Shown: positions 1 through 11,668, counted from the first letter of the stretch. The stretch: 64,000 nucleotides of DNA from Galeopsis tetrahit (GCA_963675135.1 OY776129.1:78147348-78211347), one strand, 5' to 3'. The notes: generated by a model from the sequence alone, not told the origin. Translations and numbers: made by a program.

Positions 1-1850
1 AGTGTGAAACGTCTGATGCCAACTGCAGAGTGTTCATACATACAAGTTAATTAAAGAATAATATACTAGTATAAGTTATGAGGTCATTGAGGTGGGTGTG
101 CAATTGTGCAAAAAACCCACTCATGATAAGATTTTTTTTTATTATATGAAATATTAAATTTAGACCATTTAAATATTACAGTACTAATACTATAGTATTA
201 AATATATGATACGATTACGGGCTAATTTCACAGATTGTCCCATATCTTATTCCAAGTCATTTTTAGTCGTTTTTGTTTCTTTTAACTTTGTTAATTTCAG
301 TTATTTTGGTGTTAATTTTGATCATTTTGGTACAGTGAAAAATTATATTCTTACTAAATCAATTAGGATATTTCATGCATTGGGTCAAATTGAACATTCG
401 TACACCAAAAATTAAAAATTTGATGCTGTGATAATCGGATTGAGAAATTGGAGACGGTGATAGAGTGGTTTAGATGACACGAAAAGTTTGGTGTAGAACA
501 AATCATTTGAATAACAAAAAAAGTGGACGAGAAGCACAAATTTACTAATGAACACAAATTCGTCCATCAAAAATTAAATTTATGGAGTTGTGGTAATCGA
601 ATTGAGAAATTAAAGGTGACAATAAAATGTGTTGGACAATATAAAGCATTTAGTATAAGACGCAATCTTCAGCTCAATGAAGAATGATGGAAAATTGACC
701 AAAATAAATTCTCAATTGGCCCAAGGATAACGAAAAACGAATGAAAATTTTATTGGGTATACCGTATACGAAATGACAAGGTTAGAAAAAAAAAAAGTAC
801 TAAAATGACTAGTTTAGCTATAGGAAGATAATGGTATAGGTCTTGACCCTCGTCTCGTTGTACATACTCATAATTTGAGACGAGGCTGACATGATCATAA
901 TAATATATCAGGGTAAATATAAGATTTTACTGCAATAATCTGAATTTTTAGTGAAAATATTAAATATGGGTCTAAAAATGACTCAAATTTGATAAATTAA
1001 AATTGGACTAGACAAAGATAAACTGTTTGAAAATAACTCGTACGTTTTATGTGCACGTACACGAATAAAATTGATATATGGTGTCATGATATGTAATATT
1101 TATATCATAACATGTTAAAAAAATATATACAATTATTATAAACAATATCATAAAGTAGAGTGCTGGTATTATTAGATTGTATGAATCTAATACAAATGAC
1201 AACACAAACAATATAATTGGTGAAGTACAGCTCATTCCAATTAACGCCTATTATTCAACAATTTAAATGCTTTTCGAAAAAAGAATCCAACAATTTAAAT
1301 ACAAACACTAAATCAATAAATATCTGAATCAAACAAAATATTATTTCTTGAATTTTTTAATTAGTATCGTGTAGCCTGAATTAATTGATTTACTCCCTCT
1401 ATTTTGAAATAAATGATGTTTTATTTTTATTTTAAATTAAAAATAGGTATATATTGACAAATTTATCCTTAATAAAAGATATTTATATGTAACAAGTTTG
1501 TACTAAGATTTATCATGCAAGGAGAATAATAAACAAATGTAAATTAAAAATTAAGAGTATTATTTATGGTTAAAAGGTAAAATTGGAAGAAAAGGTGAAA
1601 AAAATATATTAAATTATCTTTTAATTATATATAAACATAAAATACTAAAACATTATTTATTGTAAAATGAAAAAAGAGAAATTACTTAAACATACTTCTC
1701 AGATCCAGCTATGTATGCCATGTACCTTGGATTCTTGGGATTCTTTTAGCCTTCATACCAAAATAAAATAATACTACTCACTATGTAACTTTTCTTTTTT
1801 ATTTTATTTTTTATATAAAAATTACTCCCTCCCTCAATTCTTTGGCAAAA
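1..1850. other. AT-rich intergenic sequence without recognisable gene
   Basis: I see no ORF with family resemblance here. The open frames are short and composed of AT-rich filler. Around 1391 a Stowaway-like end (tactccctctatt) appears, but I could not find a matching right end. Confidence 0.6.
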
Positions 1851-2100
1851 ACTTGTGTGAGACCGTCTCATAGATATTTTTCTGTGAGACGGATCCCATT
1901 TAATCCATATTTTAAAATTTTGGGTAGGATAATCCTTTTTTTTTTTTTTCCAGATTTTGATTTGTAAAAAAAGTGATACTCCCCGACAAATATTATCACT
2001 TCTTACTTAAACACTATCACTTTTTGCTCAAATATTATCATTTTTTATAAATGAGGGTCGTCTCACGGATCTCATTCTGTAAGACGGTCTCACTCAAGTC
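1851..2100. mobile_element. MITE with GAGACCGTCTCA terminal inverted repeats
   Basis: The left end begins with acttgtgtgagaccgtctca and the right end, read in reverse complement, with gacttgagtgagaccgtct. Inner GTGAGACGG motifs are also mirrored on both sides, giving imperfect terminal repeats of about 45 bp around a core of AAGTGATA-type repeats. A single related end lies near 25893-25945. No coding capacity. The superfamily is not assigned. Confidence 0.6.
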
Positions 2101-2148
2101 TAGCCCCAATTCTTTATATTTTTCTCATTCAATTTGGTTATGATTGTA

Positions 2149-2268
2149 CTCCCCCGTTTCATAAAGTTTGTCGCATTTCTCATTTTGTATAAAATTAAGG
2201 AACATATTTTTTTAACAAATTTATCCCTCTTTATTTTCTCCCCGACAAACTTTTTGGATCGGAGGGAG
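2149..2268. mobile_element. Stowaway-like (Tc1/mariner) MITE, 120 bp
   Basis: The left end (ctcccccgtttcataaagtt) and the right end (gacaaactttttggatcggagggag) form terminal inverted repeats of roughly 28 bp. TA dinucleotides flank both sides (2147-2148 and 2269-2270), as expected of Stowaway target duplications. Confidence 0.7.
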
Positions 2269-2390
2269 TACTGTATATAATATACAAAGATGTAAACCAA
2301 AATTTGGTAATTGTTGTCAACAAATCCGACAAACTCTGTTCCTTCTCAGGTCGTTTCCTTCGGCTCTAGAGCATTTTTTTAAGGTAAAGT

Positions 2391-2622
2391 TTAGTATGCA
2401 CTCGAGTGCATGTTATGCACCCTAGTCCATTTGCACTTTTCAGTTTTACTGACTTACACTTTTTGGTAAATGGTGTTGCACTTTTTAATTATTACTAAAA
2501 ATATTACTATACAATTTAATAATTGAAAAGTGCAACACCATTTACCAAAAAGTGTAAGTCAGTAAAACTGAAAAGTGCAACATGGACTAGGGTGCATAAC
2601 ATGCACTCGAGTTCATAGCAGA
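2391..2622. mobile_element. Near-perfect foldback element, about 96-bp arms
   Basis: Arm 1 (2395-2490) and arm 2 (2521-2617) are reverse complements with about three differences plus a one-base indel, separated by only 30 bp. The outer end reads tatgcactcgagtgcatg. The same terminal sequence occurs at both ends of the larger element at 9102-10394, so this is probably the short non-autonomous form of that family. A transcript would fold into a long hairpin, a possible small-RNA source. Confidence 0.8.
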
Positions 2623-4020
2623 CCAACCCTTTTTTTAATTTTTTTCATAAAATTTATATTAATATTTTAAATTTTTATTAAACTATTCATTTTTTTCTTT
2701 TTAAAATAATACATAACCACACTACATTATTTTTACTCTATTCTATCTACTTTATACATAAATACAATTGTTAAATAAACAAGCTGCTCATGAATTCAGC
2801 TCGACTCGCTCGTATATATAAACGAGCAGGGTTTGATCTTGTATACATTACACGTCATTGCACCCAAACTCCGATGCATGAAAATTTGGTCCGATTATTC
2901 AATGAGGAGAGAGGCTCGCCGGACGCTCCAGCACTTCTTAAAAGGATGACGCTTTACATTAGTTTGACAAAGATTAAAAATACATTAAGTATTTATTTTA
3001 ATTTTTTCGTTGATAAAAAAAAAAAAAAAGTCGAAAAACAATAAATATTCACTATCAATAAATAAAAACAATATTGCATAAACTATATTTTACTCGATTT
3101 AGAGCTCATTTGGTAACACGTCTTATATAAACCCCTGAGCACGCTAGTTCGTTTACTAAAATTATTCCTGTGATTATTTTATCAATGAATTTATGGAAAA
3201 AATCACTTTCCTGCCAATTTGTGTATTTTGAATTATTTTTCTTGAACTTTTCTTTGAAAGAGCATTTTAACTTAATTTGATTTAACACTCGAGAATACCT
3301 CATAAGCACTTTTAAAAAGTAAATTTAAAAAAAAAAATCCATTCTCTTCCAAAAGTGATTAGTGGATTTACAAGACCACATGGATGGGTGGATCTATCCC
3401 ACTAACGAACAAAAAAATCCCATTTTATATTAATAAGAAAAAAAGGGAAAACGGCCCTTTACAACATTAGTTTAACAAAAGTATAAAACAAAAGGTATTG
3501 CAATTCTTGGCTGCATTGCTAACACAAGGAATCTTGAACCAGCTAATCACTAAAATCTATATGCAGCTTATGTCCATGAGTTATAGTATGTTCGGTCCCC
3601 CAACTCATTTGATTAGGCCTCAACAAAACTCGACTCGTTTAGTTAAACGAGTCGAGTTCGTTAGATACTCAATTTACTAACGAGCCAGCTCGAACTCGAC
3701 TTGTTAGGCTCGATATCTAATTTTGAGCTTATCGAGCCGAACTCGACTCGAGCTTGAACTTCAAATACTCGGCTAGGCTAAGAGCTCAAATTACATTTCA
3801 TTGTTGAAGTAAAATATATTGGACTATACACATAAGTTGCAAAAAGAAAAGGACAATTAAAATTGTAGTGGTGCCACATATTTCACTTTTGATCCTCACA
3901 AAAAGTATGTCAACCGTGCCTATAATGCGCAATCGGCCATCATTCATATTTCATCACACACTTAAAATTCAACACTTAAAAGTCCACCTAACTCAAACCA
4001 ATAAAAAATGTAATAATAAT
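2623..4020. other. Intergenic sequence with repeat debris
   Basis: No supported gene. A short TCGAG-rich patch near 2783-2830 resembles the dispersed repeat at 3614-3790. The 84-codon ORF at 2790 falls inside such repeat sequence and has no family resemblance. Confidence 0.5.
3614..3790 (-). repeat. Dispersed TCGAGC-rich repeat, copy 1
   Basis: The segment is rich in ctcgactcg / gagctcgaa motifs. In reverse complement it aligns with copies at 35893-36075 and 43735-44050, sharing motifs such as gaagttcaagctcgact and gatatcgagcctaac. It is non-coding; transposon class unknown. Confidence 0.7.
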
Positions 4021-4035
4021 GGGGGGGGGGGGGGG
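4021..4035 (+). repeat. Poly-G run, 15 bases
   Basis: Fifteen consecutive G follow a TAA microsatellite. A run of this length can form a G-quadruplex on this strand and is prone to slippage and assembly error. Confidence 0.9.
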
Positions 4036-4252
4036 CAAATATACCACCTCCACTAATTTCACAAGTTAGAATAGAGGCCACCCCATCATCCACTTTAAGG
4101 GCATCTTCGTCATTTCACTACTACCATTTTTCAGGAAAATACCATCTCAAAGAAGACAAAATATTTTTTTTTTTCCTTTTTCCCCCTTCAAGTTTGTTTT
4201 TTTTCCAAGTGTACATACAAATGAAGAGAACTATATTAAGGATAAACTAAGT

Positions 4253-4274
4253 GGGGGGGGGGGGGGGGGGGGGG
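4253..4274 (+). repeat. Poly-G run, 22 bases, beside the 3' end of a gene
   Basis: Twenty-two consecutive G lie 62 bp beyond the stop codon of the minus-strand gene ending at 4337. If its 3' UTR extends this far, the mRNA would carry a C22 tract and the opposite strand could form a G-quadruplex. The exact run length should be treated as uncertain. Confidence 0.9.
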
Positions 4275-4336
4275 CAAAACCGTAAATTCGGCGTGTCATA
4301 TTTGAAGTGGTCAAAGTCAACGACCGCCGGAGTGAA

Positions 4337-5233
4337 TCAATGCTTGTAACTGTACCTCCCGAAGTCGGCGAGTTTCCGGGACCGGTTCTTGCAAAACGAC
4401 GTCGCTGTCGCGAGGTGTGATTTCTGTGGGACCCTCGATTCGCCGCCGCCCGCCACCGAATCGGGTGGGAGTTTCTGATTCCAGTGGCGGTTCGGGCTGG
4501 CCCGAACCAAAGGACTCAAACAAAAGGCTAAGCCCGAAACGTTTATACCGTGTCCGGGCCCTCTCGGCCCGCCCTTTGCTGGGGTTCTCCGCGGGGTCTG
4601 CCTCCATGACTCCGATGAGTAACCGCTCGATCCGCCGTGACAATGCTCGTCGCCCTCGTCGTCGGAGAATCTCGCCGGAGACATTCCGCGGTCCCGATTC
4701 CGGTTCCGATTAGCTCTGATTGCGCCTTCGTCAAGCGAAAACGTCCGAATCTGCTTTTTCCGCCGCCCGAAAAACCACGACGGCGTAGCCGTGCAGGAGT
4801 CAACCGAAACCCCAGGACCCGAAATCGGGCCCGAACCCGAACCCGAATCAATTTTATCCGATTTCGATCTGAATAGACCAAAAAACAAGGAAGAGAATCT
4901 CCCACCATTACTCCTCTTTTTCTTCTTCTCCTTAAATTCAACTTCTACTGAACCAGTGGGGCCCACCTGAGGAGTACTGTAGAAACAGGCGGCGGCGGGG
5001 GCGGCGTTGGTGGTGTCCGTCTTCCGGCGCGAAATATAAGGGGAGACCGAGCGGGGGAATGAAAGAGGGGGCGGTTGTTGGGTATCGGATTTGCGGCAAT
5101 TCTGTTGGGAGTGGTGGAGCTGCGCCTGTTTCTGGGCTTGCGCCGCCATTATAGCGAAGAGGCGTTCCCGGAGACAGGAGGCGCAGACGCCGACGCCGCT
5201 ACTTAAATCGGCGGGGTGTTTTTTGCACCTCAT
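4337..5233 (-). CDS. Plant protein of unknown function with N-terminal C-x2-H / C-x2-C motif
   Basis: A single exon of 298 codons. The N-terminus (MRCKKHPADLSSGVGVCASC, then LRERL) carries Cys3, His6, Cys17 and Cys20, a potential metal-binding arrangement. The same opening occurs in a family of plant proteins of unknown role and resembles the start of the OCTOPUS/DUF740 group. The rest is basic and low in complexity: a Lys/Arg-rich stretch near residues 100-110, 'SSLFFGLFRSKSDK' near 115-128, a Gly/Ser run, an Asn/Arg repeat, an acidic patch, and 'SGYSSESWRQTPRRTP' near 204-219. I see no signal peptide or membrane helix. The start is the first ATG after a GA/CT-rich leader. Overlapping frames across the GC-rich 3' half are compositional shadows. 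The gene is well supported; the function is unknown. Confidence 0.75.
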   Translation of the reverse strand: MRCKKHPADLSSGVGVCASCLRERLFAIMAAQAQKQAQLHHSQQNCRKSDTQQPPPLSFPRSVSPYISRRKTDTTNAAPAAACFYSTPQVGPTGSVEVEFKEKKKKRSNGGRFSSLFFGLFRSKSDKIDSGSGSGPISGPGVSVDSCTATPSWFFGRRKKQIRTFSLDEGAIRANRNRNRDRGMSPARFSDDEGDEHCHGGSSGYSSESWRQTPRRTPAKGGPRGPGHGINVSGLAFCLSPLVRASPNRHWNQKLPPDSVAGGGESRVPQKSHLATATSFCKNRSRKLADFGRYSYKH

Positions 5234-5439
5234 TTACTCACAACTATGTGTAAACAATTAAACAAACCTCTCTGTATTTACAAGAAATTTATTGGGGAAA
5301 TTTGAAGAAATCAGTGAGCTGAATCGGGCCTGCAATTTTTTTGGGGGTGTTTTGTTTTATCATGCGTGCGTGTGCGTGTTTGTGTGTGCGAAATTTTTTG
5401 ATGAAAATATTGAGAGAGGTTTTTTTTTTGTCTTGTTCT

Positions 5440-5560
5440 TCTTTCTTCTTCTTCTTCTTCACTTTTTTTTTTTTAGAGAGAGAGAGTGAGAAGCAGACAG
5501 AGACTGAGAGCAAATTGAGAGCTTTTATTTTAAGAGAGAGAGAGAGAGGGTGCGGCGTTG
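5440..5560. repeat. CTT/GA microsatellite leader upstream of the minus-strand gene
   Basis: Runs of ttc, poly-T and gagagaga lie 207-327 bp upstream of the ATG at 5233. On the minus strand these read as CT repeats, a composition common in plant 5' UTRs and core promoters. I identified no unambiguous TATA box. Confidence 0.5.
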
Positions 5561-5639
5561 CAGTGGGGGTAGGGGGGCTAATGGTGACATTCTGTCTGGA
5601 CTATTATTTTTATTTTTTGGAAAATAATAATTAAGGAGT

Positions 5640-8600
5640 AATAATTCTTTTAAAAATAAAAGGAAAAACAAAGATTTGAATCTGAATATTGTGGTATACT
5701 AATACTGGTCTATGTGGACCGATTCACTAATCTGGCAATAGTCGGACAAGTGAGAAATGTCGAGACGAATCAGAAAAGTTTGGATAGAATCGGATCCAAG
5801 AGAATTAATAACATGACTCTGTCATTAAAAGTCAATTTTGGTAATTAAAGATTTATGTCATTAAATATCAGTTTTCTTGTGGTGTGAACTTGTCTAATAC
5901 CGGCTTTGATTATAGTTTGCTAATTGTCGGTTTGGTTACAAACTACAGGTACGACCGATTTTTCTTGTTTTTTGCTCGTTTATTAGCTCATTTTGTGGAA
6001 ATTAATGTATATAATCGCATCCATAAAAGGACTTTAAGTACACACTCAAAATCATAAGAATCAACAACCGCATCTTCTTCATGCTCAAAATTAGGTTTGT
6101 CATCCATCATAAACAAACAATGACTATGTAAAACGATGGTATGTACTTGTCTCGTTTACCATCAATTTTATTTTTAAAGAGAGAACAACGTAAACTCTAT
6201 ATTGTAATAGTACATAGTAACTTTGAGAATTTAGAACTTTAGAAAAAAAAAATTAATAATTTGATCACTTGGGAGTGTAAATGAGTTAAAGATTGAATAC
6301 CATTTATAGATAATATATATGTATATATAAATTGTGGGATTTTTTTTTTAATACGAATTAGGCCATGTTTACCTACTTAGTAAGTGCATAGATGGTAACA
6401 CTTTAATCTTATCCAAAATAATTTTACCAACTATAACCTTAAAATAAAATAAAAAATTAATACCATCAAATTAGTACTATATTTTAATGAAACAATTAAA
6501 ATTACAAAACTTTATATGGGACGGTAATTATGTCATTATATTATGAGAAGACTTTATATGAAATATTTTGTAATAAAATATAATTAGTTAAGACACAAAT
6601 TCATAGTAGATAGTAACCTCTAAATTTTTAGAAATTGCATTAATCGCTTCAAAAAAAACAAATTGCATTAATTAAATATATTAAATATTAAATATTTCAT
6701 ACAATGCTCATTTATTATTTATAACTAGATCTATAATGACAAGATTTATATCTTTAAGTGTTATTTTTTAATTGGAAAATCTTATTTATTGGAAAAAATA
6801 GTGTCGTCATTATCTTTCTACATAATGAAGCAATTTCCAGTAATAACGATGCTAAATATGTAGAAAATTTTTAAAACTTAATTCGTGTTTTCATTTTGAA
6901 CGTAAATTCGATCTGTTGACTTGCAATTCGATCGATTGAGAGTTTGAAATATCTCATTCTTTATTTATACACTTTTTTTTTTTTTTTATTGTGACATCTA
7001 AAATTACTTGTCCACTCTTAATATGGAAATACCTCACAAAATTAATATTCTACCAGCATCATTTTATTTTACACTTCACAAAATCACATAAAATACCTCT
7101 CATTTATCTTACATCGTCAATCATTAAATCTCATTTTCTCTGTGCAAGTTATTTCGGGACGGATGGAGTACTTAATAAATGACATATTTTTCTTTAAAAG
7201 AGGGATTTACTTTATTTATATTTACTCAATTTTAATAAAGACAATTATATCCAGCATGCTCAACATGTGGAAAAGAGCCCTTGTGTATTATTAATGAATT
7301 ACCTAGAGGCAACTGAAAAAAATATTTGATCACGAAAATGAGTCAAAAGTTGGAAATTTAATTAATGAATATATACATTGACTTGGCTATATATAGTCTT
7401 AATAAAATAATAATAGGAAAAAAAAATTAAATGTGATGGACTAAATGGCATATATGAGAAACTTCAAATTATTGATATTGTTCCATTTTGTAATTATTCT
7501 ACAATTAAAAAAAAAAAATCTCTATAAAATTCTTGTTTCTGAAAATCATAAATTCGTAATAAGAAGTTGATAGAATCATAGAAATGACCCAAGTACATAT
7601 ATAATATGTTACTATAATGTAATAATGATAAAAAAAAAAAAAAAAGTAATTATACTTACTTGATTAAATGAAATTATACATTTTAATGAATTGATGGAAT
7701 AATTCAATTTATGGTTAATATTAGTAAACTCGTTTTGGTTCTATTATGTTCGGAAATCTCGTGAACTAATAATATATTCGATAAATTAAGTTTAAAATCG
7801 GTTCAATTATAAATGAGTCAAACTCAATACTCAAAAGTTTAGTTTGATTCGATTCAATTAAATCTTTAAAGAGTAAACTACGCCCGGACAAAAGAAGTAT
7901 AGTCTAATAAAAAGAATATTATTAGAACAATTTGAACTCGTGACTTTAATTAATAGACCCCTTGCTCACATGTTTAACTTGAACAACGTACTCTAATAAT
8001 TGTTGAAATTATAATTTTGCCAATCAATGAGAAAACATCAGGGGAAGTTACGTTGATTATCATTTGTATAATCGGTAAAAATAAAATAAAATTATGTGAT
8101 TATAACATTATATTTGAATAATTCATGTTTAGAAAGATGTCCTTCTCAAACTGATTTTCTATAATAAAGACTAATATTGAAATCCTGCAAATTGAAAATT
8201 ATTAGGTAGACAAAACAAAAACAAAATTAAATTGGATACGATCATACAAGTCTAGCTAGAAAAGATACACTTGAACAAATATTGATTTACTTCTTTAATT
8301 GTGAATTATATACTTTTCAGCACACCAATTGACTTTTTATTAGCGTTATGGTGTTATTTTAAATATTTTTATTTGGGCTTAAATAGAAAATATATAATTT
8401 CCATGTAGTTTGACTTTTGGGTTTTTTCCTCTAAATCTAAATGGACTGCGAGTTTACTGGCCATTAATTATAAATATCTTCTTTAATCCCTTTTAATCTT
8501 ATCCACTAGCGTTGGTGAATTTGTAGTAAAATAACGTATTGACACTCAATTAGTAAAAATTACAAATACTGTATCTATATCCATAATTATTTTCACATAT

Positions 8601-8739
8601 ACTTTATCGAGACATCTCTTTATTACTTTCACACTAAATAATTAAAGAAAATTGTTCATAAACTCAACCAGAACGTCATTCCCACAATTTTAAACAAATT
8701 GTCATTACTTTTGAATCACATATACACACAAATCAACAT
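5640..8739. other. Long gene-free AT-rich interval
   Basis: No ORF with family resemblance was found. The stretch 6990-7170 ends in a Stowaway-like terminus (gggacggatggagta) and resembles sequence at 12880-13154 and 38800-39030, so it is probably a truncated MITE. The rest is homopolymer-rich sequence. Confidence 0.55.
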
Positions 8740-9140
8740 AGTGGGTGTTTGCAAGCACTTGTATGTGCTTAAAAATACTTTTTTAAAATATAATCACTTT
8801 TGGAGTGTTTGTCAACACAACTAAGTGATTAAATTAAGTAGTTTAAAGTGGTTTTGGTGAAACACCCCTCCACCTACTTTTAATAGCTTATATGTGCTTC
8901 TCATCATTGTAGTAACCAATTTTACATTTTTGCCCTCACAATTTAAATAATATTTTATGTTTACTCATTACTTATTCAAATGTAATAAGGGCATTTTTGT
9001 AAAATTATAAAGAAACTATTTATTTTGCAAACATCACAATATATACAAAATTGATTAAAAGTGCTTAATTTTAAAACACTATCCATTTTCAAATTGCCAA
9101 TGTCTAATATACACCTGAGTGTATGCTATGCACTCCAGTC

Positions 9141-9668
9141 CGATCCGCCGCCCGACCCGCTCGCCCAAGATGAAGATGTTTCTCTCAAAGGAAGTTCTAT
9201 TTATTCCTCTTCTTCTTCAACCTTTTCCGGCGCCGACGACTTTGATGGCCTCTCCGCCGGTGACCTCCCCCTTCCGGTAATTATTCCCTTTTTAATTTTC
9301 CCCTGTTTTGATTTTCCCCCAAATTTAAAATATTTTGATTTTTTTTTTTTTTTAATTTTAGGTTGATGATATGGAGAATTTGGAATGGTTGTCACAAATT
9401 GTTGATGACTCTGCGGCGGGGCTGTCTCTATTGTGTCCCGCCGGAAGTTTCATGGCGAAAACTGTTTCAATTTATGAGAACCGGTTTATTCCGGTGAACA
9501 GACCGCCGCAGAAGACACGGTTGCCGTGTTTCCCTTTACCGGTTTCGGGTAAAGCCAGGAGCAAACGGACGGCTGTGGTCTCTAGCGTCGCCGCCGTTGA
9601 GCTCCGGCGACTCGTCCCCCACCTCCTCCTCCTCGTACAGTTCTTCAATTTTATCTCCGTTTATAATG
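9141..9668 (+). pseudogene. Truncated GATA transcription factor fragment captured by a transposon
   Basis: Exon-like part 1 ends ...FDGLSAGDLPLP at 9276. A GT-AG intron spans 9277-9361. Part 2 begins VDDMENLEWLSQIVDDS and continues to PLPVSGKARSKR. The order (acidic N-terminus, D-(x)n-EWLS-x-x-V-(D/E)-D-S box, P-x-x-x-KARSKR) is the conserved upstream part of plant GATA factors. A one-base insertion (or equivalent shift) follows RSKR: the sequence resumes in another frame as LWSLASPPLSSGDSSP and a Ser run. The fragment then stops and transposon sequence begins, so the GATA zinc finger is absent. The retained intron shows capture from genomic DNA. It cannot encode a DNA-binding GATA factor. 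Confidence 0.75.
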
Positions 9669-10117
9669 TTAAAAGTGTAACATTATATTACTAAAAAGTA
9701 TAAAACCTTATAACTAAAAGGTACAAGATTATATTTAGTAGAAAGTGTTGCTCATATATTTTTTTTAGTTATTAATGTTACACATTTTTATTAGGTACTA
9801 CTTGCAATTTTATCATTACTAATGTATTTTTTATAAAGTTTTTATCCTTTGTTACTGATAATTTTTGTTTTCAACAAAACGTGCAACATTGTTTACTGAA
9901 TCGTGTGACTTACTATTAGTAAACAGTGCATTACAAAATTATTACTATAAAACATAATTCACTTTTAACTTAAAAGTGTAACATTATATTACTAAAAAGT
10001 ATAAAATCTTATAACTAAAAGGTACAAGATTATATTTAGTAGAAAGTGTTGCTCTTATATTTTTTTTAGTTATTAATGTTACACATTTTTATTAGTTACT
10101 ACTTGCACTTTTATTAT
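9665..10117. repeat. Direct repeat of about 145 bp inside the GATA-bearing element
   Basis: The block starting gttaaaagtgtaacattata at about 9668 recurs at about 9970 with few changes, offset by about 303 bp. It is an internal duplication, non-coding. Confidence 0.75.
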
Positions 10118-10261
10118 TTTCAATGTACACCTTTGTCAATTAGTACTTGCACTTTTATAATCTTGGAAAATATGTATTAAAAAAAAATATTGTAGCAAGT
10201 TGGAATCGAACCAGCGACATGCACTTTTATTATTTTCAACGTACACCTTTTGTCAATTATA

Positions 10262-10345
10262 ATCTTGGAAAATATGAATTGAACCAGCGACATTATGTAA
10301 AATTAAGGGAAGAGATGCCACTGGACCACATGCTATTCTATGTAT
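10262..10345 (-). repeat. tRNA-like SINE remnant
   Basis: In reverse complement the segment carries gtggtccagtggcatc (A-box-like) and, about 35 bp on, gtcgctggttcaattc (B-box-like), the layout of a tRNA-derived SINE head. A second B-box-like copy (gttggaatcgaaccagcgac on the plus strand) lies at 10199-10218. There is no intact tRNA fold. Confidence 0.4.
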
Positions 10346-10667
10346 TAATTCTGCTGTGACTAATATATAACATGCACTCGAGTCCACACTAGACTCACTC
10401 TTTCAAATTTATTTCAAAAATCAATTTTAATCACTTTGAATCAATCACCATTGTTTGCAAACACACTCATAATCTTAAAACAAGTGGATGGATAATTTAT
10501 GAATGTGTTTGTAGCGTAAATTGGCTAATAAAAGTTTTATATTAAAAAAAAAAAAAAGGTTAAAGTCATAAGTTCACGTGTTGGATAAGAGATTGGGGTG
10601 CCATTAAAATTTAAAATCATATCCGAAAAATCCCTCCTTAGACACAAAACTCGTGTCAAGAAAAAAA

Positions 10668-11659
10668 GGGAAAATATTAATTTTGGTCACTCAGTTTTAC
10701 CTCTTTTCATATTTGGTCACCCACATTTACTCACTATCAAAATTGGTCACCCACTTATTATATTCTATCAAAATTGATCATTCCGTTAGTCAATCTGTCA
10801 TTGACTAACGGAGAAAGAGTTTTGAGCTCAAAATTTTTAAAATGTTAAAAACTTCTGATGCATCTTCTAGAACTAATGAAACAAGCAGTAGCAAAAATGA
10901 AATGTGGAACCTACTGGAGCGTGAAAAAGTACCCATTGAATAATCTTAGTCGATCACAAAAATTATACATTATTTCTTATTTCAATTTAAGTTTTAAGTT
11001 TTTTTATGACAAAATTATTTTATTATATTTATATGGATAAGAAGGAATTCTCATTATATTTATCTGTAATATGTCAAAAGGAATTCTCATGCATTTTTTA
11101 GAACGAATTTTCATTATATTTATCCTTGATGAAAGAATTCTCATGCATGTTCTATAACGTGATTCAATCAACTTTTGCTGGGTAGTAAAAAAAAATCAGT
11201 AAATTTTTAATAATTATTTAACTCAATTATGAATTCATTTGTTGTTGGTTTACTTTCTAAAACGTGATTCAATCAATTTGCTGGTAGTCAAAAAATTTCA
11301 GTAAATTTTTAATAATTATTTAACTCAATTATGTATTCATTTGTTGTTGGTTTATTTTTTATTTTACAGGAAATGAGAAACTCAAGAGATAGAATGAAAT
11401 TTTGTACTCTGTTTTTTTTTTTTTAAAACAATTGTACTCTGTTTTTTCAATTCTTGGTTTCATATTGAATTTGTATAATAAGTGAGTGACCAATTTTGAA
11501 CTCAAAACTCTTTCTCCGTTAGTCAATGACAGATTGACTAACGGAATGATCAATTTTGATAGAATATAATAAGTGAGTGACCGATATTGATAGTGACTAA
11601 ATGTGGGTGACCAAATATGAAAAGAGGTAAAAGTGGGTGACCAAAATTGATATTTTCCC
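10668..11659. mobile_element. Non-autonomous Mutator-like element (MULE), 992 bp, intact ends and target duplication
   Basis: Terminal inverted repeats of roughly 160-170 bp start gggaaaatat and include ttggtcacccac and tccgttagtcaatctgtca. Both arms carry these motifs in mirrored orientation. Each end is bordered by the same 9-bp sequence agaaaaaaa (10659-10667 and 11660-11668), the target duplication length typical of Mutator. The interior has two direct copies of an 80-90 bp block ending in tttgttgttggttta and no transposase. A degenerate relative lies at 25015-25562. Confidence 0.85.
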
Positions 11660-11668
11660 AGAAAAAAA

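Larger units (their letters stand above)
9102..10394. mobile_element. Pack-type DNA element carrying a GATA-factor fragment
   Basis: The left end (gtctaatatacacctgagtg) and the reverse-complemented right end (gtctagtgtggactcgagtg) match each other, mostly with transitions. Both match the ends of the 232-bp foldback element at 2391-2622. Between them lie a captured host gene fragment (9141-9668) and AT-rich sequence with an internal direct duplication. I found no convincing target-site duplication. The element may itself sit inside an older MITE whose TTTGCAA-type ends lie at 8740 and 10478. No transposase is present, so it is non-autonomous. Confidence 0.65.

Noticed and set aside
4317..4941. 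Additional frames overlapping the 298-residue minus-strand gene
   Set aside because: Shadows of GC-rich coding sequence; only the frame starting MRCKKHP has conserved family features.
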